Below, in pieces: positions 5,672 to 7,771 of a stretch of DNA of 7,771 bases; positions within the stretch are counted from its first letter, which is position 1, and each line of letters opens with the position of its first letter. Origin of the DNA: Candidatus Wirthbacteria bacterium CG2_30_54_11 (lineage in GTDB: Bacteria > Patescibacteriota > CG2-30-54-11); NCBI GenBank assembly GCA_001873755.1, contig MNZT01000005.1:1-7771 (forward strand), read 5' to 3'. The notes under the pieces are model-generated. The model was given only the letters and a program-made list of their open reading frames with translations. It was not told the DNA's origin and made no database searches. The translations under genes were made by a program, and so were the position numbers.

Positions 5672-7150
5672 CTACCCGATCACAGGTCTCTTCAAATGCC
5701 AGTCCGTCGCCTGCTGATAGGCGTACCCCACCTGCAGCAGACAGTCTTCTGAAAACCGGGGTCCGATGAACTGAATACCGACCGGCAGGTCCACGGCCGC
5801 GCCCTCCGGACGACTGAACCCGCACGGAACATTGAGAGCGGGAATACCGGCCAGGTTTATGGGTGCGGTGAAAATATCCGCCAGATACATGGATATCGGA
5901 TCCTGCTCTTTTTCCCCGATCTTGAACGCTGTGGTCGGACTCGTGGGAGCCGCGATCACATCCACTTTTCCAAAAGCCTGATCAAAATCCCGGCAGATCA
6001 GAGTTCGCACTTTCTGCGCTTTGAGATAGTAGGCGTCATAATACCCGGACGACAGAACATGCGTACCGATCATGATCCGGCGTTTGAGCTCCGGCCCGAA
6101 TCCTGTTCCCCGGGTCTCCAGATAGTAATCCAGCAGGTCTTCTGCCGTATCACTGGAAGGTCCGTAGCGAATACCGTCGAATCGAGCCATATTGGAGCTG
6201 ATCTCGGACGGTGCGACGAGATAATACACTGGGATGGCATATTTGGTATGAGGAAGTGAGATCTCGACGATCTCGGCTCCCTGATTTTGTAATTCCTCAA
6301 CTGCCTGGCGTACGGCCTTTTCTACTCCAGCCTCAATACCTTCGATAAAATACTCTTTTGGGATCCCTATCTTTAGTCCTCGCACTGGCGCCTTCAAATT
6401 CTGGCTGTAATCCGGTACTGCTACCTCTGGCGTCGTGGAATCCCGATCATCCGCACCTGCCATTACCTGCAGGATCAGCGCCATGTCCTCCACAGTTTTG
6501 CTTATCGCACCGACCGTATCGAGAGACGAAGCCATGGGCATGACCCCGAAGCGCGGAACCCGGCCGTACGTATTCTTCAATCCGACCACCCCGCAAAACG
6601 AGGCAGGTTGCCGGATAGAACCACCGGTATCGGTAGCGGTTGCGAACAACGACAAACCTGCCGTGACCGCTACGGCCGACCCACCACTCGAACCACCCGG
6701 CACTCGCTCCAGATCCCACGGATTGTGAGTGGTTCCGTAGGCTGAGTTTTCCGTCGAGGCTCCACAGGTGAATTCGTCCGTATTGGTCTTGCCGAGAAAA
6801 ACTGTTCCCGCTGCCCGCAGTCGTTCTATCGCCGGCCCTTCGTAGGGCGAATGAAACCCTTCCAGAATATGTGATGCGCTCCTGGACAGCATGTCCTCGA
6901 CATTGAAGCAGTCTTTGATTCCTATCGGTATCCCGCAGAGCGGCCCTGCTTCCCCGGATGCGATCTGCGCATCAGCCGAGGCAGCCATCATGAGCGCCAG
7001 ATCTTTTTCCACGGTCAGGAAACTGTTAAGTTTTCCGTTAGATTTTTCTATAGCAGACAATGATTCCTCTGTCAGCTCAACGGCGGAAATCTGTTTGGCT
7101 TTCAATTGTCTGAGGGCCTCTGTGACCGTAAGTTCGACAATAGACTTCAT
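5672..7150 (-). CDS. gatA: Asp-tRNA(Asn)/Glu-tRNA(Gln) amidotransferase subunit A
   Basis: GatA is the glutaminase of the GatCAB complex. It releases ammonia from glutamine and channels it to the activated aminoacyl-tRNA on GatB. It has 492 residues, full length for the family. The amidase-signature Ser-cisSer-Lys triad is intact and falls at K79 (GIPIGIKDCFNV), S154 (VPGGSSGGSAVAV) and S178 (DTGGSIRQP), the same numbers as in Staphylococcus aureus GatA. Further family landmarks are GKTNTDEFTCGAST (120-133) and LKNTYGRVPRFG (191-202). The start is ATG 7150, with AGGAG 8 nt upstream. It begins 15 nt after the gatC stop, so the two are almost certainly co-transcribed. The end (VIG, TAG) is followed by the repeat-rich spacer rather than directly by gatB. 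Nothing in the sequence suggests a paralogous plain amidase, and the gatC neighbour settles the identity. Confidence 0.98.
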   Translation of the reverse strand: MKSIVELTVTEALRQLKAKQISAVELTEESLSAIEKSNGKLNSFLTVEKDLALMMAASADAQIASGEAGPLCGIPIGIKDCFNVEDMLSRSASHILEGFHSPYEGPAIERLRAAGTVFLGKTNTDEFTCGASTENSAYGTTHNPWDLERVPGGSSGGSAVAVTAGLSLFATATDTGGSIRQPASFCGVVGLKNTYGRVPRFGVMPMASSLDTVGAISKTVEDMALILQVMAGADDRDSTTPEVAVPDYSQNLKAPVRGLKIGIPKEYFIEGIEAGVEKAVRQAVEELQNQGAEIVEISLPHTKYAIPVYYLVAPSEISSNMARFDGIRYGPSSDTAEDLLDYYLETRGTGFGPELKRRIMIGTHVLSSGYYDAYYLKAQKVRTLICRDFDQAFGKVDVIAAPTSPTTAFKIGEKEQDPISMYLADIFTAPINLAGIPALNVPCGFSRPEGAAVDLPVGIQFIGPRFSEDCLLQVGYAYQQATDWHLKRPVIG

Positions 7151-7165
7151 GACCAGAACTCCTGT

Positions 7166-7456
7166 CTATAAAACCGCTTTAACCTTGAAATAGTTTCCCT
7201 GCTTCACCCTGGCCTCACGAGTGGCCCTGTCCTGGGGAAGCGACGGTCTCGCTACATCAGCAAAATATCTGTTCACGAGTCCGGTAGTCTGAGCGGTCGG
7301 GGGAATATTCGCCGTGTTCACTTCGGAAAGTGTGTCAAAAAAACTCATAATCTCGCTGAGCTGAATCCGATACATGTCCAGCTCATCGGAAGTTAGCTTC
7401 AATCGGGCGAGTTCGGCGATTTTCTCTACCTGTTCTTTGGTTAACTGGGTTGCCAT
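7166..7456 (-). CDS. gatC: Asp-tRNA(Asn)/Glu-tRNA(Gln) amidotransferase subunit C
   Basis: GatC is the small stabilising subunit that wraps the GatA/GatB interface. It has 96 residues, normal for the family. It shows the N-terminal helix pattern VEKIAELARLKLTSDEL (10-26), a helix ending SEIMSFFDTLSEVNT, the linker proline pair after NIPPT, then VARPSLPQD (68-76) and the C-terminal GNYFKVKAVL (87-96), which matches the family ending (YFKVPRVL). The ATG at 7456 has AAGGAGG (7469-7463) 6 nt upstream. Another ATG 4 nt upstream is out of frame. It is the first gene of the minus-strand cluster, and about 110 bp separate it from the transposase gene further upstream. Confidence 0.96.
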   Translation of the reverse strand: MATQLTKEQVEKIAELARLKLTSDELDMYRIQLSEIMSFFDTLSEVNTANIPPTAQTTGLVNRYFADVARPSLPQDRATREARVKQGNYFKVKAVL

Positions 7457-7479
7457 TCATCTCCTCCTTTTACTCACGC

Positions 7480-7488
7480 ATCATAGCA
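7480..7488 (-). promoter_or_regulatory. Possible extended -10 promoter for gatC and the cluster
   Basis: Minus-strand TGCTATGAT matches an extended -10 (TGn plus TATAAT with one mismatch), placing transcription start near 7473 and giving a short leader that includes the gatC ribosome site. No good -35 lies 16-18 nt upstream. A TTGACA at 7524-7519 is too far away (33 nt) to pair with it and is better read as the IS tip. Supported by motif only. Confidence 0.35.
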
Positions 7489-7518
7489 CAATCCCTGCCG
7501 GCTATACATCATCTCGCG

Positions 7519-7771
7519 TGTCAAATCATGTAAAAATGTCACCATAGGGGCGGGTATAAATTTCTTACGCTGCACCTTTCCGTTGCGTTAATGAAACAAG
7601 TTTCGCCAGTTTGTCATCGATTCTTCTTTTAAGCTCAAATGGATTCAGTTCGTCGTAGATAGCCTTGAGTTTCCTCTTGTTAGCAGGGTCAACGTCGTCT
7701 CTTTCCAAAATGCGGCGATACGGCGTTTTTGGCTTGTCATAGACTCGTTTCACCCTACTACCGACTCTCTG
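7519..7771 (-). mobile_element. Insertion sequence of the rve-integrase transposase type, end inside the window, rest outside
   Basis: Downstream of the right-hand transposase gene, on the plus strand, the sequence reads TGTCAAATCATG, then TAAAAATGTCACC (7519-7543). A terminal TGT with a second TGTCA inside resembles the tips of many integrase-type IS, whose ends commonly begin TGT. I place the IS boundary at 7519. The opposite end and any target-site duplication lie outside the window, so the boundary is a prediction. Confidence 0.5.
7565..7771 (-). CDS. Transposase (integrase/DDE type), C-terminal end, cut by the window edge
   Basis: The last 68 codons of a gene that enters from the right. 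The frame stays open to base 7771 (QRVGSR precedes the GTG at 7753, so that GTG is internal). It shows VKRVYDKPKTPYRRI, then KAIYDELNP, then the basic helix FELKRRIDDKLAKL. This is the standard tail after the catalytic core of rve-type transposases (IS481-like and relatives). It is clearly homologous to the plus-strand fragment at the left edge but only about 40% identical over the shared stretch, so the two are separate elements and not one duplicated IS. The stop TAA (7567-7565) is followed by about 45 bp to the predicted IS tip, a normal arrangement. The DDE residues are outside the window. Confidence 0.8.
   Translation of the reverse strand, partial: QRVGSRVKRVYDKPKTPYRRILERDDVDPANKRKLKAIYDELNPFELKRRIDDKLAKLVSLTQRKGAA

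Noticed and set aside
425..7456. Alternative genetic code (TGA or TAG reassigned)
   Set aside because: TAG ends gatC, gatA, gatB and deoC, and TGA ends manA and pgi, each exactly at the expected family C-terminus.
7480..7524. TTGACA (7524-7519) paired with TATGAT (7485-7480) as a sigma-70 promoter
   Set aside because: The 33-nt gap is far beyond the usual 16-18 nt. TTGACA is better explained as the IS tip.
1..7771. tRNA, rRNA or riboswitch
   Set aside because: I looked in the spacers at 222-227, 1775-1862, 5486-5671 and 7457-7564 and saw no cloverleaf or known riboswitch pattern.

Overview
The window looks like chromosomal DNA from an uncultivated or poorly sampled bacterium. G+C is a little above half by eye, the standard bacterial code applies (TGA and TAG are both used as stops), Shine-Dalgarno sites are clear, and genes are closely packed. 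A complete GatCAB amidotransferase implies that the organism makes Gln-tRNA(Gln) and/or Asn-tRNA(Asn) by the indirect route. I cannot name the phylum from this sequence alone.

Layout. All housekeeping genes lie on the minus strand and read from right to left: gatC, gatA, gatB, deoC, a class I-type mannose-6-phosphate isomerase (manA-like), pgi, and a 65-residue single-pass membrane protein of unknown function. Several joints suggest one transcription unit. There are 15 nt between gatC and gatA, 24 nt between gatB and deoC, a 7-nt overlap of deoC and manA, and a 1-nt TGATG overlap of pgi and the small gene. A possible promoter with an extended -10 lies just upstream of gatC. Two looser joints, gatA/gatB (186 bp) and manA/pgi (88 bp), are filled with repeats.

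The cluster is bracketed by the 3' ends of two diverged transposase genes of the integrase (DDE, rve) type. One enters from the left on the plus strand and one from the right on the minus strand, so both point inward. The right one has a plausible IS tip. The left one stops only 6 nt from the small membrane-protein gene.

Functionally, GatCAB supplies amidated aminoacyl-tRNAs, and the three sugar-phosphate enzymes feed central carbon metabolism: DeoC splits deoxyribose 5-phosphate, ManA interconverts mannose 6-phosphate and fructose 6-phosphate, and Pgi interconverts fructose 6-phosphate and glucose 6-phosphate.

The most unusual signals are repeats. A palindromic element of about 105 bp appears to have inserted in frame into gatB, adding about 35 residues, and a related palindrome lies about 450 bp away in the gatA/gatB spacer. 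A phased 7-bp array that reverses orientation at its centre fills the manA/pgi spacer and contains the manA stop codon.
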